DNA from: Dryomyza anilis
Taxonomy: Eukaryota; Arthropoda; Insecta; Diptera; Dryomyzidae
Length of the DNA: 64,000 bases
Direction: 5' to 3'
Assembly: GCA_951804985.1 (NCBI GenBank)
Contig: OX638132.1
Span: 8,599,529 to 8,663,528, forward strand
The number at the start of each line of letters is the position of its first letter. Positions within the stretch are counted from its first letter, which is position 1. This document shows, piece by piece, positions 1 to 11,351 of this stretch. The notes beneath the pieces are model-generated. The model saw only the letters and a list, made by a program, of their open reading frames with translations. It had not been told where the DNA came from and searched no databases. Position numbers and translations under genes: made by a program.

Positions 1-394
1 ATATAAAACTAATTTTATGTGGAATAATAAAAAAGGTTATTCGAAAATCGTTAGAATAAAATAAGGAAAATGATGCTAGACATAAAGAGAAGAAAATCGT
101 TTAAAAAGATCGTTTAAGCTCTTTGCGCAACATCACAGGACCATCTTTTTTTTACTTTTAAAGGCTGTTCTAAGTTTTATAGCTCCTAGTTTCAGAAAGT
201 CGACGCGGAGCGAAACAAAATATTTCTAAATTTTTCATACAAATTTTAATCACTTTGTTCCTAAAGTTTATAGTTATTTCGTAATAAATCACAGAATAAT
301 TCCGGACGTTCACTATGAAAATTTGAACTACGATTTTTCTTAAAAACAATTTTATATTTGACAGGATTTATAAAGATTATCCTATCCTATCCTA
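1..394. repeat. AT-rich flank with a CCGGACG-family repeat fragment
   Basis: No gene is visible. Bases about 235-363 match, with changes, the repeat near 57.69-57.83 kb: both carry CTTTGTTCCTAAAGTTTA or a close variant, then AATAAATC(A/G)CAGA and a CCGGACGTT-like word. This is therefore a diverged copy of the dispersed family also seen at 17.04, 33.65 and 56.9 kb. A short TATCC microsatellite (about 379-394) abuts the Helitron that follows. Confidence 0.5.
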
Positions 395-1453
395 TCTATA
401 TATATAAAACTCTTGGTCCGTCTGTCAGTCGGTCTGTCTGTCTGCCTTTCTGTTTGTTCCAGCATCACGTCTAAACCGCTGAACCGATTTAACTGAAACT
501 TTGGACCAGGATACTATGTAGTCCGGAGGGTGCCATAGAATATATATGGGCGGGATTGGACAAATGGGGCGTGGCACCTCCCATACAACCTAAACTTTCA
601 AAACGACATAACTCACGGCACATACACAAGCTAAAAAGATGAAACAAAAAACTCAAATACAAAAAAAAATACAAAAGCAAAAACACAAAAGCAAAAATCA
701 AACACAAAAACAAAAACAAAAGTAAAAGCAGAAAACTTAAGCAATAACTCAAAAACAACAGAAAAATAAAAAAAGGGTTGAAAACAAAATCAACCAGACT
801 AAAATTCACCACACTAAAACTCACCACACTCAAAAACACCACACTTAAGTTCACCACACTAAAACTCACCACACTAAAATTCACCAAACTCAAATTCACC
901 ACACTTAAACTCAACACAATAAAATTCACCACACTCAAATCCACCACACTCAAATCCACCACACTCAAATTCACCACACAAAAACTCACCACACTAAAAC
1001 TCAACACATTGAAACTCACCACACCAAAATTTACCATACTAAAATTCACCACACTAAAACTCACCACACTAAAATTCAACACACTCAAATTCACCACACT
1101 AAAACTCACCACACTAAAATTCAACACACTAAAACACACTACAATAAAATTCACCACACTTAAACTCACCACACCGAATCTCACCACACTAAAACTAACC
1201 ACACTAAAATTTCTACTGGGAAAAACTCTACGGGGAAGAATTCTACGGGAAAGAATTCTACGGGGAAGCACAGTCTGAGAAAAGTTGTTTTAGCGGAGAA
1301 TTAGTTTGGTTTCGGTTACTACATTTATAAAACCAATAAAAAAAGTCCACAGCAAAACACGGGTCCCTTATATAAATAATAAAAATGTTCTTTATATTAA
1401 TAAAATTGCTCCATATCCGTGCATTCACAAAATCTTTGCACGTGTCGTGCTAG
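395..1453 (+). mobile_element. Non-autonomous Helitron-like element, copy 1
   Basis: The element opens with TC then TATATATATAAAAC and CTTGGTCCGTCTGTC, and closes with CTAG followed by T, matching the Helitron rule of 5' TC, 3' CTRR and insertion between A and T. Just inside the 3' end is a short hairpin, GCACG-TGT-CGTGC. Compared with copies at 40.1 and 41.3 kb, about 10 bases between hairpin and CTAG are missing. The internal order is a CTGT-rich head, a conserved block ending near 640, an A-rich ACAAAAGC-type tract (645-775), a 15-bp minisatellite (about 781-1215), a second repeat with AATTCTACGGG (1215-1275) and a unique tail. There is no Rep/helicase coding sequence, so it depends on an autonomous partner. 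Open frames on both strands are by-products of the 15-bp unit. Confidence 0.8.
781..1215 (+). repeat. 15-bp minisatellite inside Helitron copy 1
   Basis: About 29 units of consensus AAATTCACCACACTA, with variants such as AAACTCACCACACTA. The unit is divisible by three and lacks stops in several frames, so it reads as Lys-Phe-Thr-Thr-Leu on the top strand and Ser-Val-Val-Asn-Phe on the other. The apparent top-strand ORF starts at a TTG and has no ATG context, so I do not call a protein. Confidence 0.9.
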
Positions 1454-2380
1454 TTATGAAATAAAGAGTGAAATACGAATCGAATTTCTAGACGATTTTA
1501 AAGTTTTTAATTTTTTTTTTATTTTTGGAATGGTTCTGTGTATGGAAATGAGCCAAATCGGTCACCTCCCATATAGGTGACTTTCATAGAACTATTTATG
1601 AACCAATAACTCGAAAACTATTCAAGTTATAGTTATAAAATTTAAAATGTATTGTTGAAATTCATTTAAAAATATGTTTTCCAAAAACGGACATGATTCG
1701 CCCTCAATTAATTTTTTTCATTATTTCCCGATTTATTATAGTGGAAATTTGAGTTGTAAATTGAAGGGCCTGGTGCAAAAACGGGTCAAGTCCACATTTT
1801 TTCGAAATTAAGGTTTTGATGACATATGATAGCTTTATATATATCGCGTTGTTTCGTATATAAGTATATACATTGATTTACAACGATTTGAAAGTTTAAA
1901 CTCCGAATTAAAAATTAATGGAATCACTATAACTTTTACAATTGTGGGAAGATTCACAAATTTAAGATTCCAAATCCAGCGTTATTTCAAAGTTTTGAGC
2001 ATTTTGATTTTTTTTGTTGTCCTGGTCAACGTTTTTCTGGAAAATCCCATATGTATCGTCGGTTATACATTTGGTTATAGATTTTTCTCATCTGTAGATA
2101 TATGGAGTTACTACATTTCTTACATTTTTCTCATTTGCGAAGACAGATCTTTAAAACAGGCGCAGTAAATTAAATGTGAGAAAAGTCTTCGTGACTTCCT
2201 GTATACCTTAATTCAGCAGACATACTGACCATCGACTCAGATGGCTACACTGCTCACTTTTATAACGGCTGTGTATAATAATTGAGTCAGCAAATATTTT
2301 CGTATTATTCACCTGAGTTTTGTTTGCAATTTTTTAATATTGTATATTGGTTATATTCAGACAGATATTATGTGAGTTTT
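1454..2380. other. AT-rich spacer with a reverse D1 fragment
   Basis: Bases about 1540-1640 are the reverse complement of part of the D1 repeat at 49.74-49.86 kb; the shared words cover GAGCCAAATCGGTCA, CCCATA..GTCACTT and CCAATAACTCGAAAA. The rest (to 2380) is AT-rich and I see no gene. A 74-codon open frame at 1944-2168 starts with GTG and resembles nothing I know. Confidence 0.4.
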
Positions 2381-2960
2381 TGTTGAGTTGACGAATTACG
2401 CAAAATTCCGGAAACAGACAGACATAGAGCCTTCTTTTATGTGCAGTCGAACAGACAGTCAGGCGTTTCACACATGTCGCCCCTCTTCGAAACAACTAAT
2501 ATTGCAGCTTATACAGGAAACGGAAGTAGTGCGATGCACAAACATGGCAGCCATATTCTTCACATTGTTGCAGGTGGCAATTGGAAGTTGTGGCGTCGTG
2601 AGGCACAAAACGCGGCAGAAAGAAACATGAAAAACAATAAAAACATTTGCAAGAAACAACAACAAATTTTTCAGCAACAATAAAAAACAAAACACAACAA
2701 CATGCAACACCTTCTCAAGCAGCAGCTGCAGCAACTCGTCTGCTTGTTGTGCACGTAGTGCAGTCAAAGTAGAGCGATGACGAAGCCTACGAAGGCGACG
2801 CCAGCAACAATGCGATGATGATGACGGCATCGCCGAAGTGTTGCCGACTGCCTCCGCAAAATTCGTGCATATTACGTGGTGCTGTATTCGACACGCGTCG
2901 CAAAGTAGTGAGGCATCGCGTGGTCGTACCATGGGTCACAGACCGCATTTTCGTCTCATA
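2381..2960. other. More complex, less AT-rich island; no recognised product
   Basis: Base composition is more balanced than the surroundings, with CAGCAGCTGCAGCAACTC-like runs near 2720-2745. Open frames exist on both strands, the longest on the minus strand at 2468-2932, but none gives a recognisable domain, and the overlapping frames are equally open. Runs of CAG/CAA are common in fly introns and enhancers, so this could be regulatory or an untranslated exon. That is inference only. Confidence 0.3.
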
Positions 2961-3261
2961 AATGATTTAAGCGAAAGTCGTCCGAAACTAATGAAATAAA
3001 CGGGTTTAAAAGGTAAAGTATTTAATATTCATAATCGACTACTTTTTTGCTTTAATTTTTTTTTTTAATACATAAAACGTACTACATTTTTTTAAAATAT
3101 AATTTTATACTCTAATTTTAATTTAATTTTCTAATTTTTAATACTCTTCTTTCAACCAATGCTTTTTTCATAATAGAGTGAAGAATCATGACACTGACTA
3201 CAGGCCAGGCATAATTTCGAAAAAATATAATATGCCTATCTGAAAATTTTGTCCATTTATC

Positions 3262-3565
3262 GCTCGTAGAACAATAGCTAAAAATTAATAAGGTTTAAAT
3301 TTTTGGACCTTGGATTTATTGTTCTAACTTCTTTACTTTGAACGTTCATTACTAAAAATTTCACTACAAATGTTGCTACAAATCAGATTTTATTTGGCTG
3401 TAAATCCTTTAGCGACCGTAGAACAAAAGCTAAAAATTGATATGGTTTAAATTTTTGTACCTTGGATTTATCAATCTAACTTCTTTACTTTGAACGTTCA
3501 TTACTAAAAATTTCACTACAAATGTTGCTACAAATCAGATATTATTCGGCTGTAAATCCTTTAGC
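3262..3565. repeat. Two-copy direct tandem duplication, period 152 bp
   Basis: The block containing TTCTTTACTTTGAACGTTC begins at 3329 and recurs at 3481, giving a 152-bp period. The copies run about 3262-3413 and 3414-3565. Both carry GCTACAAATCAGAT and GGCTGTAAATCCTTTAGCGA, with a few substitutions between them. Confidence 0.8.
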
Positions 3566-3644
3566 GACCAGCTACAAAGGTAGATTAATAACTTTTAAAG
3601 GCTTTTAGTTGTGAACGTTCAAAGTTAAACATTTAGTCTTAATT

Positions 3645-3830
3645 CATTTGAATGCCTCTAGCGCCCAAGTTACTCAGTATTCGGCAGCAAAAGGGGTACG
3701 TTGAAAGAGTGTTCATTCAGCTATTAGTTACAATCAATTTCAACTTAATAATTTTTAATTTTTTCAGTTACAACGCCTCCAGCTGCCAGGTTCTTTTGTA
3801 TTCGGCAGCAAAAGTGGGTATGTGGTGAAA
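3645..3830. repeat. Diverged tandem duplication around GTATTCGGCAGCAAAA
   Basis: Two blocks about 120 bp apart (near 3650-3700 and 3770-3820) share a GCCTC(T/C)AGC word followed by TATTCGGCAGCAAAAG and GGGTA. The copies differ more than those of the neighbouring 152-bp duplication, so this is an older event. No coding sense is apparent. Confidence 0.55.
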
Positions 3831-4194
3831 AACTATTTATTTGTTAAAAGTTAAAATCAAATCTGGCCTGCATGCTTTTAGAGCATTTTACTTATGAACC
3901 TTCAATTCGAAGTTTTGAAAAAAAATACACTTTTCTGATATAGCATACAATCTAAAGAAGTGAAACAATCGATGCTTTCGTTGAAATATAAAGATATAAT
4001 GAAATGTCAGTATTCAAAAAAATGTAACGCAATATCTTCAAAACTCACGGAGATAATAGAACACAAAGTGAAACAACGAATTCAAACTTTTCAAAAATTT
4101 TGACAGGTTCAAAATTTCAAAACAAACAAAAAATATTTTTGAGTATTTAATATTATCAATCATCCCAAATATTAATAAGAAAACTTATTAAAAG
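3831..4194. other. AT-rich spacer
   Basis: Low-GC sequence with short A and T runs. I see no gene, RNA or clear repeat. Confidence 0.4.
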
Positions 4195-4440
4195 AAACCA
4201 GTTGGAAAGGTTAGTTCACATGGGAAATTTTAAAGTAGGCACATTTTATAGTAGGTGTTTAATGATAGTTATAATCAAAATTATTTCAGCAGACAGACGG
4301 ACATACGGACATCGCTAAATCGACTCAGGAGGTCATGCTTATCAAGAATATATATACTTTTCCATACCGGAGATGCTTCCTTCTGGGTGTTACAAATGGT
4401 GTACCAAACTGCATATACCCTTTCACTCTTAGTGTAATCG
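4195..4440 (+). repeat. Dispersed repeat D1, internally deleted copy
   Basis: It begins with the D1 head (CCAGTTGGAAAGGTTAG, CACATGGGAAATTTTAAAG) and jumps to the D1 tail: GACGGACAT..CGCTAAATCGACTCA, ATCAAGAATATATATACTTT, GATGCTTCCTTCTGGGTGTT and a terminal TATACCCTTTCACTCTTAG. Full copies are 640-830 bp, so about 400 bp of interior is missing. No coding frame is present. I cannot class the family. Confidence 0.7.
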
Positions 4441-5616
4441 ATCGATGTTTATTTTTTGTAATTTTAATTTATATTTTATCAATTTCCAATCAAACCATAT
4501 TCCAAAGTATTCACTACATCAAAAGGTACAGAGTTTTAAACGGTGAAAAAGTTTTCTGAACCACTGTGCGGCGGCCATCCGTATGAGTGACGCGTTACTC
4601 TTGTGGTTTGATGCAGTTGTTGTTGCATCGTAGAGGGAGAGCGATGCGACGCATCGGTTGTGTCAATGTATTTGTGTCACAGCATAAGAGGCGAACGCGA
4701 ATGAGGCTGCATAAGTTTCGTTGAAGTTGCTGCGTCTGATGCTGCTACAATTTGCCTCAATACTCTGTGCAAATGAGAACGACTATGATGAGGTGCAAAT
4801 GTTTTTCTTGTTTTGCTATTGCTGCAGCTGCTCTGCTGTCTCTGCACAAGTTGCTGCTGTCGTGCCTGCTGGAACGTTGCAATGTGTGTCGTTGCCACAA
4901 GAAAGTTGAATATTATCGCAGATCTCCTTGAAAATTGACTGATATCACAATGTTGTTGGTGATGTTTTTTTAATGAGCACAAGCAGGTAACAGCAACAGC
5001 AATATCATCAGTAGAAACACATTTTTTTGTTATAACAGCTAGAAGTCGATGCCTGCCTATACGGCAACGCAGACAGAAAGAGAGACAGACAGACAGAGAG
5101 ACAGACGCGATGTTATCAGCGGTATGTGGGTCGTACTTCGTGTGATAAAAATCTTTTGCATTTTGCAGCTGTTGTGTCTTCAGAAATGCTTTCAATACGT
5201 TGCTCTGTGCTGGGTTCAGATGATTTTTTTTTTTTGCAAAATTTATTTTTCACGACAATATTTTTTTTGACGTATATGAAAATGAAGCAATTTATATGCC
5301 TCACATGCGTGAAGCAGTCAAAAGTTTGAAAAAGAAAGGAGCGAATTTTTTTTTTTTTTTGAATCTTTGAGTACTGAAAAATTTAAATATTTAATATTTA
5401 ACAGGTGTGGGTAAGATGAGGTAAGAAATTCACAGTAAGTTGAAAATTAAAAAAAAAATAAAAACTTAAAAAAGGTATTTATGAATTGACCCCGTCTACA
5501 AATTTTTTTATATACTTTAAAATAAATAAATTAATATTTTTACTTAATGGCGCGTATTCGTAGACAATTCAATATATTTTAAAATTTAATTGTGTACTCT
5601 AAACAAACAAGCATAT
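4441..5616. other. Spacer with a complex island (about 4560-5340)
   Basis: 4560-5200 is less AT-rich and carries GCTGCAGCTGCTCTGCTG-like runs and a short AGACAGACAGAGAGACAGAC tract near 5080-5105. Short frames occur on both strands, the longest on the minus strand at 4677-5195, without a recognisable domain. From 5340 to 5616 the sequence is AT-rich with T and A homopolymers. No gene is called. Confidence 0.35.
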
Positions 5617-6080
5617 TTTTACGAAAATTCAGTCTACGAAAAACTGTCCTACAAGTTCGTATCTCTGGATTGTGTACATAATAAAAACACTCTTTTGTTT
5701 GGTTTAAATTATAACAATGAACATTATTAATTCACTTTAATAAACAACTTTTTTAATAACAAATTCTAACAATTGCTACATGTCCACTATAACTTGACAT
5801 TTATCACACACGAGATGCACTCGACCTCTTATCATCACTACAGAAGTGCTGTGCCTCAATTGCGGCGCCTTTATATACTGCATGCATCACTTCGACCAGC
5901 TTCGACATGTTTCGAGAAACTTCGTGCATGACGCATGCTATTGGCATCTCATTCGCACTTATGTATTTTTAATGCGCTGATCTTCCATCTCCTTCAGCTC
6001 ACTAAGGCTGAATGATCTTCCGTCTCATTTATTATTGTTGATTGCTTGCACAGTGGAGCAAAGTACCACCTTTCGTAACA
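5617..6080 (-). mobile_element. Solo LTR of a gypsy-like retrotransposon, copy A
   Basis: Read on the minus strand it starts TGTTACGAAAG and ends CGTAAAA (a mutated terminal TGTTACG on the plus strand), flanked by ATAT on both sides (5613-5616 and 6081-6084), a 4-bp target duplication. In that orientation it has a U3 with two GATCTTCC blocks, a run of TTC/GAA modules, TATATAAAGG and then TTAATAAAG near the R/U5 part. There is no internal coding region, so it is a solo LTR left by recombination. At 464 bp it is the shortest and most diverged of the four complete copies. Confidence 0.85.
5891..5923 (-). promoter_or_regulatory. 10-bp-phased TTC array, heat-shock-element-like (LTR A)
   Basis: TTC triplets begin at 5891, 5901, 5911 and 5921, exactly 10 bp apart, and a GAA at 5916 completes TTCGAGAAACTTC. 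That is the TTCnnGAAnnTTC heat-shock-factor site pattern. The array lies just upstream of the LTR TATA box in the minus-strand sense. HSF binding is inference. Confidence 0.55.
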
Positions 6081-6499
6081 ATATATTACTGTTGAAAAAT
6101 AGTTTAACAAAAAAACCTTGAACGTAGTATTTCGTTCAATTATCAGAATTAATTTTAGAATTTTAAAGAATGCTAATTTTCAAATACGATTCTAGGATAA
6201 TTGGATCTAAACTTGCCAATTTTTTTGTCAAAATCAGCACGAATTATAGAAAATGATGTATGGAATGTCCATGTGGACATTGGAATTTTTTTTTGTTCTT
6301 GGCAGTTTGCCCCATGGACAATTTGTCTTTTGTGCTAAAATTCAAATAAAACTAAAAACACACGGACGGAAATAAATCATATCTTCACTATCATGTCAAA
6401 GCGACGAATGTGTAATTTTTGATATTTGCGTTTTTTTACATTTTTGAATGTAGTTTTTCCTCAACTAAACTGTACCAAAATCTTGTGTAGTTTTTTTGG
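6081..6499. other. AT-rich spacer
   Basis: Nothing recognisable apart from short A and T runs. No coding frame of note. Confidence 0.4.
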
Positions 6500-6509
6500 A
6501 TATTTCAAA

Positions 6510-6900
6510 TTATTTCTAAATAATGATGTCAATCTATAGGTCCTTTATATTCAAACAATTAATTCCTTTATATCATTATTTTATCTAGCATCAATAAAGA
6601 GTTATAGGAAAAAAACAAAAAGATTCGCCCTTTTGACATGACAAGATTTTCAAATATTCAATTTTTTTTATTTTTTAGCTATAACACTTTATTGGTGCTA
6701 GCTAAAATATTGGTGTAAAGGCATTAATTGTTTGTATTAAAAGCACATATAGATTGATATCATTATTTAAAAATATTTTATTACTATTTGGAAAATTATT
6801 TTGAAATAATGATGCCAATCGATAGGTACTTTAAAAACAAACAATTAATGCCACTATATCACTATTTTATCTTGCGCAAATAAAGAGTTATAGCATAAAA
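6510..6900. repeat. Three-unit inverted repeat (+, -, +)
   Basis: A unit of about 100 bp with AATAATGATGTCAATCTATAG, AACAATTAAT and AATAAAGAGTTATAG occurs forward at about 6515-6615, reversed at about 6677-6771 (AGCTATAACACTTTATTGG ... ATTGATATCATTATT) and forward again at about 6800-6896. Adjacent units are self-complementary, so transcripts or single strands could fold two ways. Confidence 0.75.
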
Positions 6901-8103
6901 AACAAAAATATTTGGGTTTTGGTCATAATATAGCTTCACAAAATCTGTATTTATAATTCAGTAAGTTATCCAAATCCAAAGATATATTATATACGTGAAC
7001 GTGAACATCTTATTCATAAATCATCAGTAGCTATTTTCTCCGTAAAATAAGATATTACCTACCAATTAATAAAATATATTAAAATTAACGAATAAAAGCT
7101 TCGAACAAAAAAAAGGTATCTATTATAAGGTATACCTGAAAATTGTCAAAATTTTAAAACTCACCAAAAATGCATTTTCTCAGTATCTAGAGTGAGATTT
7201 TTCCCTCCAACTCTCACACAAAACTTCGCACATATCCGGCTGCCTTTAATTGCCATGCTTCGATTGACACTCATAATTTTCAAATAAATCAGAACAACAC
7301 CAGGCAGTAGACACGAGTTTCGGAAAATATATGTTGTAAAGTTTCCGGAGTCGAATTACGTGGCGCAGCGGAACGTTAAAAAGACAAAAACACAACGAAC
7401 GAGCTGGAATGGCATAGGGCGTCCTTAAATAGTACCGAATGGGGTAAAATAGAACAGAGTAGATTTGTGATTTGCGGTAAAAGTGTGTGCAAAATTTTGC
7501 ATTAACACACAAAAACACAAACCCACTCTTTGAAATACTGTGATATCTCTATATAATATGGAAAATACTACCCTCTTTCAGTGCTCCATATGCTGTACGC
7601 ACATGTTCGGCAATTCCATTAAAAACTAATTCAAGCTTTGAATACGAAACTAATTTGATCTAAATTGCACTGGAAACATTTTATATTACAATTTGAACCG
7701 ATGTCGTGGCTGTCGAAGGAGTCGAACTAGTCGAAAGAGAGACAGCGACACGGAGGCCTATTGCAGGACCTTAAGGCGCAACAAAGTTTCGAGTTGTGTG
7801 ATGCAGTTGCGGAAGATGATTTCACTGGCAGTAGCAAGTTTCAAGTTGCAAATTGGATTTGTGAAGTTTCACCAAAATGCAAGTTGCAAGAAGCGAGCTT
7901 TGAGTACTTAGAATTTAGTTGGTTGTGAGAAAGCATTGCAGTGTAAGAAATTTTAGGCAAAAACTCAACTAACCAGTTTTAAATGGTTATTATGCATTAT
8001 ATATATGCATTATAGTCGATTTTTATACACTATGTCTGTCTTGCGGTATATGGGATAGAATAAAAAATACTGATGCGAATGCGATGAAATTTATTTTTTA
8101 TAT
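6901..8103. other. Spacer with short open frames; no gene recognised
   Basis: 7200-7900 is somewhat more complex than the flanks and contains small frames on both strands (for example 7246-7518 minus and 7693-7911 plus). None shows a known motif. Confidence 0.35.
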
Positions 8104-8495
8104 CCCGAGACACAATTTCTGGAATTTTTCAGGAATATTTCGGGCATATTCCCGGCAAACACACATTAAAAAGGAATATTTTGGGAAGTGTAAAGCAGCT
8201 GTCTCTTTTCTGCCCATTCACAAAATATGGAGTGAATCTGCCACTAAAATATTGTGGAGTTTTAGTGGAAGATTCATGGCATGTTTTGGAAACGGGCAGA
8301 AAACAGACAGCTTCCCGAGACAAAATTTTTGGTATATTTCAGGAATATTTCGGGCATATTTATGAACACACAGATAAATAGAATATTTTGGGAAGTTTAT
8401 AGCAGGTTGAACAATTTTGTAGATATTCCATTTGTCTGTACGTTCAGAAATATGCCCGAAATATTCCTGAAAAATTGCATAAATTTTGTCTCGGG
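8104..8495. mobile_element. Palindromic MITE with CCCGAGACAAAATTT termini
   Basis: The left end CCCGAGACACAATTT, with TTTTTCAGGAATATTTCGGG about 12 bases inside it, is mirrored at the right end (CCCGAAATATTCCTGAAAAA, AAATTTTGTCTCGGG). A second inner pair, GCTGTCTCTTTTCTGCCC and GGGCAGAAAACAGACAGC, folds around a centre near 8250. There is also an extra internal copy of the terminal motif near 8314. Overall this is a foldback non-autonomous DNA element with no protein. A half copy lies at about 11170-11351. Confidence 0.75.
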
Positions 8496-8564
8496 GTAAT
8501 ACAAGACAAAATTGTTGGCAGGGTAAAAGCAGCTTAGAAACATTTTTTCAACATATTTGACAAA

Positions 8565-9785
8565 AACTCATTTTTATACCAAAAATTCCATATTATACCA
8601 AAATTAAATTTTAAACAAAAATTCCATGTTATACCAAAATTAAATTTTATACCAAAAAATTAGATATTATACCAAAATTAAATTTTATACAAAAAATTCA
8701 ATTTTATACCAAAAATTAAATTTTATACCAAAAATTCAATTTTATACCAAAAATTCAATTTTATACCAAAAATTCAATTTTATAATAAAAATTCAATTTT
8801 ATACCAAAAATTAGTTTTATACCAAAAATTCTATTTAATACCAATTTAGTACCAACAACTCAATTTTATACCTAAAATTCAATTTAGTACCAAAAACTTA
8901 ATTTTATACCAAAAAAATCCATATTAAATTAAAATTAAATTTTATACCAAAATTTCAATTTTGTACCAAAAATTCAATTTTATACCAAAAATTCAATTTT
9001 ATACCAAAAATTCAATTTTATACCAAAAATTCAATTTTATACCAAAAATTAAATTTCATACCAAAAATTCAATTTTATACCAAAAATTAAATTTTATACC
9101 AAAAATTCAGTTTTATACCAAAAATTCAATTTTATACCAAAAATTCAATTTAGTACCAAAAATTCAATTTTATACCAAAAATTCAGTTTTACACCAAAAA
9201 TTCTATTTATACCAATTCAGTACCAAAAACTCAATTTTATTCCTAAAACTCAATTTAGTATCAAAAACTCAATTTTATACCAAAAAAAAAATTCCATATT
9301 ATATCAAAATTAAATTTTATACCAAAAATTCAATTTTATACCATAAATTCAATTTAGTACCAGAAACTCAATTATATACTAAAAACTCAATTCTGAACCA
9401 AAACAATTTTATACCAAAATTAAATTTTATACCAAAATTAAATTTTATACCAAAATTAAATTTTATACCAAAATTAAATTTTATACCAAAATTAAATTTT
9501 ATAACAAAATTAAATTTTATACCAAAATTAAATTTTATACCAAAATTAAATTTTATACCAAAATTTCAATTATGTACTAAATTATCATTTTTATACTAAA
9601 AATTCAATTTAATAAGAAAAATAAAAAATTAAATTTTATTCTAAAAATGTAATTTTATACTAAAAATTTAATTTTATACCAAAAATTCAATTTTATACAA
9701 AAAATTTTGAATATTTGGTATTCAATTTTATACCTAAAAGTCAATTGTTTTACCAATTATTCAATTTATACCCCAAAATTGGCAG
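8565..9785 (+). repeat. Minisatellite of 18-20 bp units
   Basis: Most units are 20 bp, TTTTATACCAAAAATTCAAT. From about 9409 to 9560 there is a homogeneous 18-bp sub-array, TTTTATACCAAAATTAAA. A 212-codon open frame at 8961-9599 simply reads through the array (periodic Asn-Phe-Ile-Pro-Lys) because neither unit contains a stop in the frames used. I regard it as non-coding. The core CAAAAATTCAATTTT resembles the 19-bp array at 29.2 kb. Confidence 0.9.
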
Positions 9786-11165
9786 TGATCCAAATCCCTG
9801 ATTACTGAACATTTTTTTTTAGTGCTTATATGGGTAATCGGTTTGTTTTTCGTGTTGACATAGATTTGCAACACTAGTCTCAGAATTTGTGCATGACTTT
9901 AGCAAGTCGCAAAACTGCTGGTAACTGAATCAAATTCATTCATAATTAGATTTCTGCGGCAGTGGCCAAAAGGTTTGGTTTATTTATCACAGCAGTAGTA
10001 GTAGTGGAGCAAGTCGAAACGGTTAGACCGCAAAACTAAAAAGTACCAAAGCAACAAAGTGGCAGAGTGACAAAGTGACATTGTGCGAATGCGGCAAAGT
10101 GTCATCGGTGACATCTTATTTTGCTGAAATATATTCTTCGTCTGCTTCGTCTTCGTCAGCTTCATCGTGTTCATGTGCTTTTCCTTCGACTTTCTGCTTT
10201 GCCCGGCCTTCTTCTGCTGCTATACCCTCCAACGACCATGTTATTTATTCCAGCGACATGTGCGATGTATGCGGTTGAGTCGCATGCATGAAATATACAT
10301 CTTGGTGTTAATTAGTCAGGCAACCGCACTCCAAAAAACACATGCAGAGCCAACCACCAGGCCGCAAGGTATACGCTGCAGCTGCAAGTGAATTTCCGCA
10401 AAGGATGCTTCTGCAGGATGCCTTATTACATCCTGCATAATCGTTTTTCATTTGAGTGCGCTGCATGTCTTGGCATCGGCTTGAGGTTTGTCAGGCATTT
10501 GATGCAATTCCGAATGTGTTACTTCGTAAAAGATAATGCCGGAATGGTACAAAGCAATGGGATTCGTGCACAAGTTGAAATGCTGACTATTTTAGAATAA
10601 CTTTACACAAAAGTAACTAAGTCCTTATTGTTAATATGCAATATTAAATTTCATATATGTAAACAAATTTAAAATATGTCAATCAGTTACCACAACAAAT
10701 ACTGTCAAAGCCATTTACCACTATCAAAAGCAAGACATTCAACCATTTAATAAGTATTTACGAGAAACATATGTAATGTTTACCACAATTAATTAATTTT
10801 CTCTGTGTGGGCATTGGATCGATTATCGTAAGACAACGGGTGTGTGCTTCAACATGGCGATGCAGTGCAAACGTTCTGGAGGTCATTTCAATTTATCGCA
10901 CTGTGCACTAGAATTGACAGGTTGTCAAATGGTGACGCTTCCACTTCAGTAGATGTCCTCCGCGTGGATGACTCTGGAAATGGCGCACCGCACCACCCAG
11001 TGTAGACGTCGGCTGAAGTAAATGTCAAACATTTCCTCAGAGAGAGGTGTGTGCATTGAGTTTTTGTCCGTCACTGGAAAAATTATTTAATGAATGAAAA
11101 AAACAAAGCTTTGGCAGTGTCAATGCAGCATAGAAATATTTTGTCGACATATTTCAAACAAACAA
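9786..11165. other. Spacer with complex island (about 9950-10600)
   Basis: A region with TCGTCTTCGTCAGCTTC-type runs and short open frames on both strands. The largest are about 65-75 codons and overlap each other. No domain is recognised. From 10620 to 10830 the sequence is AT-rich, and 10830-11050 is of mixed composition without features I can name. Confidence 0.35.
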
Positions 11166-11169
11166 AGAC

Positions 11170-11351
11170 GGAGTTTGTATCACAAGCTGTCTGTTTTCTG
11201 TCATTTCACAAAATATGCCGTGAATCTGCCAATAATATTCCACAAAATTTCACAACCCGCTCTACACTTTCCAAAATATTCTATTTATCTGTGAGTTTGC
11301 CGGAAATATGATCGAAATATTCCTGAAAAATGAGAAAAATTTTGTCTCGGG
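11170..11351 (-). mobile_element. Half copy of the CCCGAGAC palindromic MITE
   Basis: Contains CTGTCTGTTTTCTGTC, CACAAAATATGCCGTGAATCT, GAAATATTCCTGAAAAA and a terminal AAATTTTGTCTCGGG, matching one arm of the element at 8104-8495. The other arm is absent or too diverged to see. Confidence 0.65.

Noticed and set aside
489..1278. Long open frames on both strands over the Helitron minisatellite, like a repetitive protein
   Set aside because: They start at non-ATG codons and mirror the 15-bp unit on both strands; the frame is a property of the repeat.
2468..2932. 154-codon minus-strand frame as a candidate gene
   Set aside because: No recognisable domain, equally open frames in antisense, and no splice or start context I can defend.
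5617..6080. Reading the TGTTACG...CGTAACA repeats as TIR DNA transposons
   Set aside because: Internal TATA box and AATAAA in the right order on one strand, TG..CA ends and 4-bp duplications fit an LTR better; the inverted termini are short.
8961..9599. 212-codon frame with periodic Asn-Phe-Ile-Pro-Lys
   Set aside because: It is the 20/18-bp minisatellite read through; no codon bias or flanking gene signals.
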